DNA of 13,793 bases from Mesorhizobium amorphae (GTDB lineage: Bacteria; Pseudomonadota; Alphaproteobacteria; Rhizobiales; Rhizobiaceae), in contig QFNI01000081.1 in NCBI GenBank assembly GCA_003240775.1, positions 1-13,793 of the forward strand. The letters run 5' to 3'. The notes beneath the pieces were generated by a model. It was given only the letters and a program-made list of their open reading frames with translations. It did no database searches and was not told where the DNA came from. Below, one piece after another: positions 1-6,319 of this stretch. The stretch's first letter is position 1; each line of letters begins with the position of its first letter. A program made the position numbers and the translations under genes.

Positions 1-103
1 GATCGCGGTTCTCGGCCCAGGTGGCGAGGCACCCGGCATCACTCACGGCGGCCTCGCCTAATTGCTGGCAACGGCGCAGGCTCTGGCGCAGCGGATCGGT
101 GCG
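1..103 (-). pseudogene. Fragment of a TrbK-alt-type entry-exclusion protein C-terminus, joined to the aldolase
   Basis: Read on the minus strand in the aldolase frame, codons 355-387 carry DPLRQSLRRCQ, then a second Cys 13 residues after the first (CQQLGEAAVSDAGC), then TWAENRD. This two-cysteine, W-A-E-N-R pattern is what I recall for the C-terminal end of TrbK-alt proteins, small lipoprotein-like products encoded between trbJ and trbL in conjugative trb operons of alphaproteobacteria. Nothing else of a trb operon is visible, because the window ends here. The switch from aldolase lies at about 92-103, where GATC occurs (94-97), and the window itself begins with GATC (1-4). The fragment is real coding-like sequence, but whether the junction exists in the genome is uncertain. 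The match is by memory only. Confidence 0.6.
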
Positions 104-1162
104 CTTGACGTCGTCACGCGCATCGTTGTCCTGGAAATAGCGCGTGTACTTCTCGACGAACTCTGCGACACGCGCGTCGATGGTGGCGCGGTATCCGGCA
201 AGTTCGCCCGCCACCGGAGCGGGCAGCACCATCGGGCCGGTCTTGATGCGGATCGAGAGGTCGGGCGTCGAGACGCCGCGGGCCGCCATCTCCTCGACCT
301 CGGTGGAGTTGACGAAGGCGAGCACGTCCGCCGAGGTGCGGAACACCGAAACCATCCGGTCGAAGCGCCCTTCCCCACGCGGGAAAGCCACGGCCCCTCG
401 CAGCATCGGGGCGATGTCTGCGGGCTTCGCCAGCGTCTCGGGCAGTGTGGCCGGGGTGAAAGCCTTGCGGCCGTTTGTCTTCACATGGTCTTCGGCGATC
501 GTGACGAACTCGATCATCCGTCCGTAGGCTTCTTCTGCGGTCTCGCCGAAGGTGAAGATGCCGTGCTTGTCGAGGATCAGGCCCTCCACGGATGGGTCGC
601 GCTCGAACACTTCCGCCGATGCCTTGGCGAGCGCGAAGCCCGGCATGATGTAGGGCACGAAGCCCATGCGCTTGCCGAACACGGCCCGGCAGATCTCTTC
701 GCTGTTTTCCTGGTCGACCAGCGCCAGGATCGCGGTGGAATGGGTGTGGTCCACGAATTTGTGCGGCAGAAAGGCATGCAGCAGCGCTTCCACGGACGGG
801 TTGGGGCTGGTGATGTCGATGAGGTTGGCGCGCAAGAGCGCCACCATGTCCTCGTCGGACAGCTTAGTGAACTCCCGGCTTCGCAGGAGCGGCGCGAGCT
901 TCACGGCGGGCAGGCCCGGCGGCTCGATCGTGCCCATGTCCCAGCCGCTGCCCTTGACGCAGAGAACGTCGTGGGTGTCGCCAAACAGGTCTTGCGCGGT
1001 GGTCTTCACCGACGTGTTTCCGCCGCCGTGCAGCACGAGATGCGGGTCGCCGCCCAGAAGGCGTGTGGTGTAGGTGCGAAGCGCGAGATCGCGGTTCACG
1101 CCCTTGCTCGCATAAGCCGCGACGATTGCCTCGGCATCCTCGTCGCGCCAGAGATTCTGCAT
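1..1162 (-). CDS. RhaD-like class II aldolase, 5' part, fused in frame to a foreign C-terminal tail (partial, runs off left edge)
   Basis: The start codon is at 1162-1160, with GGAGG a few bases upstream, and 387 codons stay open to the window edge. Residues 1 to about 354 look like the aldolase domain of the rhamnulose-1-phosphate aldolase / class II aldolase-adducin family: HGGGNTSVK (45-53, phosphate-binding loop), VDHTHST (137-143, with the His-x-His zinc pair) and LDKHGIFTFGETAEEAY (197-213, third His). Members of this family cleave a ketose phosphate to DHAP or glycolaldehyde-type products; the exact substrate here is unknown. Normal relatives continue after the KR(T)..DP stretch with a hydrophobic VPG-type segment. 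Here the sequence changes to DPLRQSLRRCQQLGEAA and onward, which is unrelated to aldolase (see the separate entry). The gene follows the SorC regulator by 55 bp and is probably cotranscribed. As written, the aldolase lacks its C-terminus. Confidence 0.8.
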   Translation of the reverse strand, partial: MQNLWRDEDAEAIVAAYASKGVNRDLALRTYTTRLLGGDPHLVLHGGGNTSVKTTAQDLFGDTHDVLCVKGSGWDMGTIEPPGLPAVKLAPLLRSREFTKLSDEDMVALLRANLIDITSPNPSVEALLHAFLPHKFVDHTHSTAILALVDQENSEEICRAVFGKRMGFVPYIMPGFALAKASAEVFERDPSVEGLILDKHGIFTFGETAEEAYGRMIEFVTIAEDHVKTNGRKAFTPATLPETLAKPADIAPMLRGAVAFPRGEGRFDRMVSVFRTSADVLAFVNSTEVEEMAARGVSTPDLSIRIKTGPMVLPAPVAGELAGYRATIDARVAEFVEKYTRYFQDNDARDDVKRTDPLRQSLRRCQQLGEAAVSDAGCLATWAENRD

Positions 1163-1194
1163 TTCTCGTTCCTCCGATGAATCTTTCCGACCAG

Positions 1195-1215
1195 CTCTCG
1201 CGGGCAGCGCGAGAG
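1195..1215 (-). other. Intercistronic hairpin between regulator and aldolase genes
   Basis: There is a perfect 8-bp inverted repeat, CTCTCGCG (1195-1202) and CGCGAGAG (1208-1215), with a 5-nt loop. It lies 3 bp past the SorC stop codon. No U-run follows on the minus strand, so it is not a standard intrinsic terminator. It may protect the upstream mRNA or attenuate read-through into the aldolase gene. Confidence 0.5.
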
Positions 1216-1217
1216 GT

Positions 1218-2207
1218 CTATTCTGCGGCCGGCGTCGAACCGGCGGCGGGGCCGAGGCCCTCCTCCTCCCAGCGCGCCACGATGCGCCGCGCCATCGAGG
1301 CGGTGACCACGAGATGCGATGCGAACCCGCCCTTGAGCGCAGCCAGGAGCGGCTCGAACTTCTCGTCCTCGCGCACCACCATCATCCGCTTGCCGATCGC
1401 GCGGATCGAGCCGAGATCGGCCGAGATGGAGCGCCGGTTGTGCGCGCAGTCCAGCCACTGCCCGTCGCGGTCGATCACTTGGCCTGCGATCACCCCGCCC
1501 GCCCCCTTGCGGCCGAGGGCTGCCATGTCTTCAGCCGAAAGCGCGCCGCAGGCGACCAGATGGCTGTCCGCCTCGATGCCGCCCACGGAATAAAGCGCGA
1601 GCTGGCAGTCGCGGATGGCGGCCAGCTGCTCGCGGATCACCGGCTCGTTGCGCAGTTCCTCGGCCAGTCGCTCGGACGAGAGCACCAGCGGCGCATAGAA
1701 GTTGAGGCCCGACGCGTTGAGGCGGCGCGCGATCTCGGTGGTGCACTGGTCAGGCCGGTAGAAATAGGGCGCGCCGAGATTGCCGCAGAGCTGCACCACA
1801 GTGACGCCCTGGAGATCGGCGATCGGCATCACGTCGGCGATGTTGTAGACCGTGCGCCCCCAGGCGATGCCGACGCGGTCGTTCTTGTTGATGAGTTCGA
1901 GAAAGACGGAGGCCGCGACTGTCGGCACATCCGCATCGGGGCCGATCGCCTGGCGATCCTCGGCCACGATCCAGGCAGCCGAGACGCCCGTCGCATCCTC
2001 CACCTCTCGCGCGAGCACATGGTCGGAGAAAAGCTCCGTGGATGTGGAGATGGTGACGATCCCCATCTCGCGGGCACGCCGCAGATAGGTGGCGATGGAG
2101 GCGCGCGAAATCTCAAGCTTCTGCGCCACCTCGTCCTGGCGCAGGCCATGTGTGTAATAGAGCCACGCGGCCTTGTGCAGGATCTGGTCGTTGGCGCGAA
2201 TAGGCAT
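1218..2207 (-). CDS. SorC-family sugar-binding transcriptional regulator
   Basis: The protein has 329 aa, the usual family length. Residues 10-50 form an HTH (LYYTHGLRQDEVAQKLEIS followed by RASIATYLRRAREMGIV), typical of SorC/DeoR-like sugar regulators. The remainder, from about residue 60, is the SorC effector domain, which in known members binds phosphorylated sugars, with GIAWGRTVYNIAD and VVQLCGNLG segments. It is cytoplasmic and tetrameric in studied relatives. The ATG at 2207-2205 has no Shine-Dalgarno sequence. A palindrome array ends 2 bp upstream and a candidate promoter would start transcription at or near the ATG, so the message may be leaderless and autoregulated. It lies between the epimerase and aldolase genes, so a ketose phosphate of this pathway is the likely inducer (inference). 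Confidence 0.93.
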   Translation of the reverse strand: MPIRANDQILHKAAWLYYTHGLRQDEVAQKLEISRASIATYLRRAREMGIVTISTSTELFSDHVLAREVEDATGVSAAWIVAEDRQAIGPDADVPTVAASVFLELINKNDRVGIAWGRTVYNIADVMPIADLQGVTVVQLCGNLGAPYFYRPDQCTTEIARRLNASGLNFYAPLVLSSERLAEELRNEPVIREQLAAIRDCQLALYSVGGIEADSHLVACGALSAEDMAALGRKGAGGVIAGQVIDRDGQWLDCAHNRRSISADLGSIRAIGKRMMVVREDEKFEPLLAALKGGFASHLVVTASMARRIVARWEEEGLGPAAGSTPAAE

Positions 2208-2208
2208 G

Positions 2209-2243
2209 GACTGACGTTAGTCAGTCAGGCTGACAAAAGTCAA
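2209..2243 (-). promoter_or_regulatory. Operator array and candidate leaderless promoter of the SorC regulator
   Basis: Perfect palindrome GACTGAC-GTTA-GTCAGTC (2209-2226), then GTCAG-G-CTGAC (2224-2234), then TGAC-AAAA-GTCA (2231-2242). In total there are five TGAC/GTCA half-sites in 31 bp. The centres of the first and last palindromes are 19 bp apart, about two helical turns. On the minus strand a -35-like TTGACT (2243-2238) and a -10-like TAACGT (2219-2214) are separated by 18 bp, each inside a palindrome. The predicted start of transcription is close to the ATG at 2207. Binding by the adjacent SorC protein is inferred; the repeats themselves are directly visible. Confidence 0.7.
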
Positions 2244-2262
2244 TCTCGCTGAGCGTCATGCT

Positions 2263-3111
2263 CTATTTGCGGAAAATCCGCCTCAGGTGCGCGAGCCCAT
2301 TTTCTGCCAGGCGATCCGGGCCTTCTGCCAAGGGGCGCCACAGGCAGACGGCGCGCGCGATCTCGCGGATGTTCGGGTTGAACGCCTCGATCACAACCGG
2401 CCCGCTGAACCCGGCATCACCAAGCGCTTCCGCGATTTCCGCCCAAGGCAGGTGATCCTCGCCGGGCGTGCCGCGATCGCTGCCGCATGCGTGGAACTGC
2501 GTGATGCGCCCTTCGGCGCGGCGTATGGCGGCGGGGATGCTCTTTTCCTCGATGTTCATGTGGAACGTGTCGAGAAGCAGTCCGACATTGGGGCGCTCGA
2601 TGCGCTCCAGAAGGTCGAGCCCCTGGTCGACCGTGTTGACGAGATCGGTCTCGAAGCGGTTGAGCGGCTCGATGCCGAGTTCGACACCGAACGAGCCGGC
2701 ATGGTCCGCCGCCTCGCGGATGCCGCGGGCCGCTAGATCGCGTTGGGCCTGGCGCTCGGCATCTTCCGCCAGCCGCGTTCGCCCGACGGCCGAGTACATC
2801 GGCCCGACCACACGTGTCGCGCCCAGGGCGGCGGCGATGTCGACGCATTGCTTGAGATAGCCGAGCGCCTGGGCGCGCACCGCGGGATCATCCGCGCTCA
2901 TGTCCCGGTCGGGGCCGAACGCGCCGCAGACGGTGGCGCCGATGCCTGCACGATCGAGGCGCTCCCGGATGCGCGGCGGGTCGATCGTGCGCGGGTCCTC
3001 GACGCAGATCTCGATGAGGTCGAAGCCCATGCGGGCGACGTGGTCGATCAGGTCCAGCGTGTCGTTTCCGAAGGGCGACACGAAGATGAACGTGCTGGCG
3101 CCGAACCGCAT
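2263..3111 (-). CDS. Sugar epimerase of the D-tagatose/D-psicose 3-epimerase family
   Basis: The protein has 282 aa. I chose the ATG at 3111-3109 because TTGGAGG lies just upstream and MRFGASTFIF is the typical beta-strand-1 start; longer in-frame starts would run into the sugar-binding protein gene. It is a TIM-barrel AP-endonuclease-2-like isomerase. Candidate Mn/Co ligands are E148 (GIEPLNRFE), D181 (LLLDTFHMN), H207 (QFHACG) and E242 (VVIEAFN). Their spacing (33, 26 and 35 residues) equals that of E152, D185, H211 and E246 in Pseudomonas cichorii D-tagatose 3-epimerase, and H184 and R213 match its H188 and R217. The likely reaction is C3 epimerisation of a free ketose in the cytoplasm. 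It follows the sugar-binding protein gene, which suggests action on the imported sugar. The exact substrate (psicose, tagatose, ribulose or other) cannot be told. Confidence 0.88.
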   Translation of the reverse strand: MRFGASTFIFVSPFGNDTLDLIDHVARMGFDLIEICVEDPRTIDPPRIRERLDRAGIGATVCGAFGPDRDMSADDPAVRAQALGYLKQCVDIAAALGATRVVGPMYSAVGRTRLAEDAERQAQRDLAARGIREAADHAGSFGVELGIEPLNRFETDLVNTVDQGLDLLERIERPNVGLLLDTFHMNIEEKSIPAAIRRAEGRITQFHACGSDRGTPGEDHLPWAEIAEALGDAGFSGPVVIEAFNPNIREIARAVCLWRPLAEGPDRLAENGLAHLRRIFRK

Positions 3112-3130
3112 GGGGTATCCTCCAATCCCT

Positions 3131-3160
3131 GCCGGAGCCCGAGGCGGGCTCCGGCTTTTT
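3131..3160 (+). terminator. Perfect intrinsic-terminator-like hairpin, oriented against the operon
   Basis: Arms GCCGGAGCCC (3131-3140) and GGGCTCCGGC (3146-3155) form a perfect 10-bp GC-rich stem with a 5-nt loop. TTTTT (3156-3160) follows on the plus strand. The operon runs on the minus strand, where the stem is preceded by A5 and has no U-run after it. It would therefore stop antisense transcripts, while in the sense message it is more likely a 3' stability element after the binding-protein gene. It sits between that gene's stop (3173) and the epimerase ribosome-binding site. Confidence 0.65.
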
Positions 3161-3172
3161 GATCGCCCGCTT

Positions 3173-4303
3173 TTACTTCGAGCCGCCCCAGCGCTCGGGA
3201 TAGCCCGGCATCCCCTCGCAGCCGCAGAGTGCATAGTGCAGCGGCGGCATCTTGGGGTCGACATACTGGTCGAGCGTTTCTTGCGTCACCGCGGGTTGCG
3301 GCAGCTTCCAGGTCGGGCCGATCACCGGCTCGCCCTTGAGGATGCGGACCGCGGCGATCACCGGAGTGCGCCACTGATAGGTCGGATAGGAGGGGCCGAA
3401 GGCCGTCAGGCCATCCGCCTTCCATTTCTGGAGAAAGTCCTCCTGGTCTTCGCCGGTGATCACGGGAAAGGGCTGGCCGGCATCCTCGAAGGCTTCGAGC
3501 GCTGCCACGGCCGTTGCGCCCGCATCCATCCAGATCGCGTCGATCTTGCCCTCACGGTTGATGTAATCCTCCACGATCGACTTGGTCTTCGCGTTGTCGC
3601 CATCGGTGAATTCCGCGCCCGCGACCGCGATGCCCTTCTCGTCGAAGATGCGCTTGGCGGCGGCCCAGCGGTTTTCCAGCACGTCGACGCCCGGCAGGAT
3701 GCGCAGCGCGAGAACCTTGCCGCCCGCGGGCATCTTGTCGGCGATGAAGTTCGCGGTCTGGATGCCCCAGCCATAACCGCCGACGGGATTGATGAAGGTA
3801 ACGGGACAGGTGGTGTTCACGCCCCGGTCGAACACCACGACCGGCATCTTCGCACAGGCCTGCTCGACTGCCGGCGTCAGCGCGGCCGTCGTGTTGGGCG
3901 AGACGATCAGCACATCGCAGTTGCCGCTGTTCACCAGCGTGTTGATGTCGGAGATCTGCTTGTCGTCCTTTCCTTCGGCATCCACATGGGTGAAGGACGC
4001 GATGTCGGCGCCTTGCAGCTCGACCTCCGCCTGCATGTTGGTGAAGCCCACCACGCGCCAGGGATTGTTGACGCCGGCATTCGAGAAGCAGACCCGGTAG
4101 GGGCCGGGCTTCTTGTATTGCGTGGTGTCGACCTCCTTGCCGCCCAGGTGCTGCTCCCAGATCTTGTCGGCTGGACCCGCCGGCTCGACCGTGAGCAGTT
4201 CCTTCTGGCGCTCGAACTCCGCCGGGTCGTCGAAGCTCTGGGCATGGGCACCGGTGGCGACGGACGCCGCCAGAAGCGCGCCCAGCAGTTGCAAGCGTTT
4301 CAT
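3173..4303 (-). CDS. Periplasmic sugar-binding protein of ABC transporter (type 1 PBP)
   Basis: The protein has 376 aa with a Sec signal peptide (MKRLQLLGALLAASVATGAHA, cleavage near residue 21-22). AAGGGAGGAA precedes the ATG. The mature part is a Peripla_BP_4-like ribose/sugar-binding fold: CFSNAGVNNPWR (72-83), SPNTTAALTPAVEQA (135-149), VVVFDRGVNT (155-164) and GKIDAIWMDAGATA (252-265). It captures the substrate for the two permeases and ATPase encoded just upstream. There are six cysteines (72, 129, 150, 166, 360 and 362, the last two in CGCEG), an even number that could form disulfides in the periplasm. The cytoplasmic paralogous domain in the divergent regulator lacks all six at matching places. 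The ligand is unknown; the neighbouring epimerase suggests a ketose or polyol. Confidence 0.93.
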   Translation of the reverse strand: MKRLQLLGALLAASVATGAHAQSFDDPAEFERQKELLTVEPAGPADKIWEQHLGGKEVDTTQYKKPGPYRVCFSNAGVNNPWRVVGFTNMQAEVELQGADIASFTHVDAEGKDDKQISDINTLVNSGNCDVLIVSPNTTAALTPAVEQACAKMPVVVFDRGVNTTCPVTFINPVGGYGWGIQTANFIADKMPAGGKVLALRILPGVDVLENRWAAAKRIFDEKGIAVAGAEFTDGDNAKTKSIVEDYINREGKIDAIWMDAGATAVAALEAFEDAGQPFPVITGEDQEDFLQKWKADGLTAFGPSYPTYQWRTPVIAAVRILKGEPVIGPTWKLPQPAVTQETLDQYVDPKMPPLHYALCGCEGMPGYPERWGGSK

Positions 4304-4361
4304 CAGTTCCTCCCTTTTTGCCGCTCCTCCGCGGCGTTGCAGGGCCGGCTGGCCCCGATTC
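4304..4361 (-). other. Short intergenic stretch between permease and binding-protein genes
   Basis: This is a 58-bp gap inside the transporter operon. It holds a small inverted repeat, GGGCC (4342-4346) and GGCCC (4351-4355), and a strong purine-rich ribosome-binding site (AAGGGAGGAA on the minus strand) for the binding-protein gene. No promoter is evident. The small hairpin plus strong ribosome-binding site would fit higher expression of the binding protein than of the membrane parts, a common arrangement. Confidence 0.4.
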
Positions 4362-5342
4362 CTAGCGGCCGCGCCGCCGCGCTGCGCCGAGCGCCACGGC
4401 CGTGATCAGGATCACTCCTTGCGCCGCGTCCCGGATCGGCTGGGGCAGGCCCAAGAGGTTGAGAAGCGTGAACAGCGCAAACAGGCTGAGCGCGCCGAAG
4501 ACCGCGCCAAGCACGCTGCCGCGTCCGCCCAGCAGAAGCGCGCCGCCGATCACGCAGGCGGCGATCGCCTGCAGTTCGAGCCCGTCGCCCACTCCGGTGG
4601 AAACACCGGCGAAACCGCCGAGCATGATGCCGCCGGTGACGGCGGAGAGCGCCGAAAACACGAAGGCGAAGACGCGGATGCGATCCACCGCCACTCCCGA
4701 AAGCTCGGCCGCGCGCGGGTTGTCGCCAACGGCGAAGACCTGCCGCCCCAGCACCGTGCCATGCAGCAGCCACCCCGCGAGACCCGCGAAAGCCAACAAC
4801 ACGAACACCGCGAGCGGAAGCGTGCCGACGAGCGGGACGTCACGGAAGAGGTATCGCCCGAACATGCGGAAGTTCTCAGGCAGCGCGCCACGCGGCGAGC
4901 CGCCCGACCAGATGAGCGCGGCCCCGTTCAGCGCAAGCAGCATGCCGAGCGTCGCGATGATCGACGGCACCTTGAGCTTGGCGACAACCAGTCCGTTGAC
5001 CAGGCCGACGCAAAGCCCGATCGCATAGAGAAGCGCGATCGTCGGCCAGGTCATCGCGGGATCGCCGCCGGTGGCCATGGCAGCACCCAGCACCGTCAGC
5101 GTGACCAGCGAGCCCATGGACAGGTCGAAGCCACCCGCGACGATCACGAAGATCTGGCCGCAGGCCAGGATCACGAGGGGTGCCGCTCTGCGCAGGAAGT
5201 TGGTGAAGCCCGAGGGCTCGAGATAGTTGGGCTGCAGAAAGGCGATGGCCACGTAGAGAACCAGGAACACGGCCAGGCCGACATTGACCCGCAGGCGGAT
5301 GCGGTTTTTGTGCGCGGCAGCGGTGTCGGTCGCCGCGCTCAT
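4362..5342 (-). CDS. Sugar ABC transporter permease, RbsC/AraH type (second permease)
   Basis: The protein has 326 aa. I chose the start MSAATDTAAAHKN at 5342 because it overlaps the previous permease stop as ATGA (5342-5339); an upstream in-frame extension has no membrane-protein character. It is a BPD_transp_2 family protein with about 8-10 hydrophobic segments, the conserved VAGGFDLSMGSLVTL near residues 85-99, PSIIATLGM in the middle and ACVIGGALLLGGRGSVLGA near the C-terminus. It forms the inner-membrane channel together with the adjacent paralogous permease. The protein ends in a basic tail (ARRRGR). Confidence 0.93.
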   Translation of the reverse strand: MSAATDTAAAHKNRIRLRVNVGLAVFLVLYVAIAFLQPNYLEPSGFTNFLRRAAPLVILACGQIFVIVAGGFDLSMGSLVTLTVLGAAMATGGDPAMTWPTIALLYAIGLCVGLVNGLVVAKLKVPSIIATLGMLLALNGAALIWSGGSPRGALPENFRMFGRYLFRDVPLVGTLPLAVFVLLAFAGLAGWLLHGTVLGRQVFAVGDNPRAAELSGVAVDRIRVFAFVFSALSAVTGGIMLGGFAGVSTGVGDGLELQAIAACVIGGALLLGGRGSVLGAVFGALSLFALFTLLNLLGLPQPIRDAAQGVILITAVALGAARRRGR

Positions 5343-6319
5343 GCCACGTGGCCCTTCATGCGCACGGTGTAGACGGCAACCGCGGCGACCACGATCGCCC
5401 CGCGCAGCACCTGCTTGGCGAAAGCATCGACACCAGCCATGTTGAAGACGGCATCGAGCACGGCGAACAGGAAGACGCCCGCCAGCGTGCCCCACACCCC
5501 GCCGCGCCCACCGGCGAGCAGCGTGCCGCCGATCACCACGACCGCGATGGATTCCAGGTCGTAGATGCCGTCACGCCCGACCCAAGGCGCGCCCGAACGC
5601 AGGCGGCTTGCGAGATAAAGCCCCGTGAGGCCCGCCGAGACGGAGGAGATGACGTGGGCGGCCATGATGATGCGAGCGGTTCGGATGCCCGCAAGGCGCG
5701 CTCCATCCGGGCTGCCTCCCACCGCGTAGATGTGGGCGCCGAAGCGTGTGGAACGCAGCACCCATGCCGCGAGCACCGCCAGCATCAGCAGAAACACCAC
5801 GGGCATCGGCAGGCCGAGAACGGTGCCATAGGCGAATTGCTGGAACACGGGCGGCACGGCGCCCGCGAAATTGTCGAAGCTCGCCGAAAGCAGGCCCTGG
5901 AGGATCAGGCCGACGCCCAAGGTGGCGATCAGCGGGTTGACGCCCAGGCGGGTCACGATCAGCCCGTTGACGCAGCCGACGAGCGCCGCGACCGCGAGCA
6001 CCGCCAGAACGGCCGGCAGCATCATCGCGGGGTCGCCCTGCATGATGAAGGAGGCGAGCACCGCGGAAACGCTGATGAGGTTGGCGACCGACAAGTCGAT
6101 CGAGCCGACCAGGATGGCGAAGGTCTGGCCAAGCGCCACGAGCCCGAGCCCCGGCATCCGCCCGAGCAGCCCCGATATGCCCTCCCCCGTCAGCGCCGCG
6201 CCCTGCCCCGTGACGAGCGCGGTCACGACGTAAAGCAGGCTCGCGCCCACGAAGAGCACGAGCGGCACCGGAACGGTTCGCCTGCGCCGCGGGGACGCTT
6301 CGAGCGGCACCGCGCTCAC
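5339..6319 (-). CDS. Sugar ABC transporter permease, RbsC/AraH type (first permease)
   Basis: The protein has 326 aa and starts with GTG (6319-6317), overlapping the ATPase stop as GTGA. The same BPD_transp_2 family motifs are visible: ILVGSIDLSVANLISVSAVLA, NPLIATLGVGLILQG and AVVVIGGTLLAGGRGGVWGT. A basic N-terminus (SPRRRR) precedes the first membrane span, consistent with the positive-inside rule. It is a paralogue of the next gene in the operon, so the channel is probably a heterodimer, as in many sugar uptake systems of alphaproteobacteria with two permease genes. Confidence 0.93.
   Translation of the reverse strand: MSAVPLEASPRRRRTVPVPLVLFVGASLLYVVTALVTGQGAALTGEGISGLLGRMPGLGLVALGQTFAILVGSIDLSVANLISVSAVLASFIMQGDPAMMLPAVLAVLAVAALVGCVNGLIVTRLGVNPLIATLGVGLILQGLLSASFDNFAGAVPPVFQQFAYGTVLGLPMPVVFLLMLAVLAAWVLRSTRFGAHIYAVGGSPDGARLAGIRTARIIMAAHVISSVSAGLTGLYLASRLRSGAPWVGRDGIYDLESIAVVVIGGTLLAGGRGGVWGTLAGVFLFAVLDAVFNMAGVDAFAKQVLRGAIVVAAVAVYTVRMKGHVA

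Noticed and set aside
62..1180. Long plus-strand ORF opposite the aldolase
   Set aside because: It is the antisense shadow of a GC-rich gene; its product is rich in Arg, His and Gly with no recognisable domain, while the minus strand encodes clear aldolase motifs.
3112..3264. N-terminal extension of the epimerase (start at 3264)
   Set aside because: The extra 51 residues overlap the binding-protein gene, are low in structure and rich in Arg/Ser; the ATG at 3111 has a good ribosome-binding site and the normal family N-terminus.
5343..5495. N-terminal extension of the second permease (start at 5495)
   Set aside because: The extension is antisense-like and basic with no membrane character; the ATGA overlap at 5339-5342 is the natural start.
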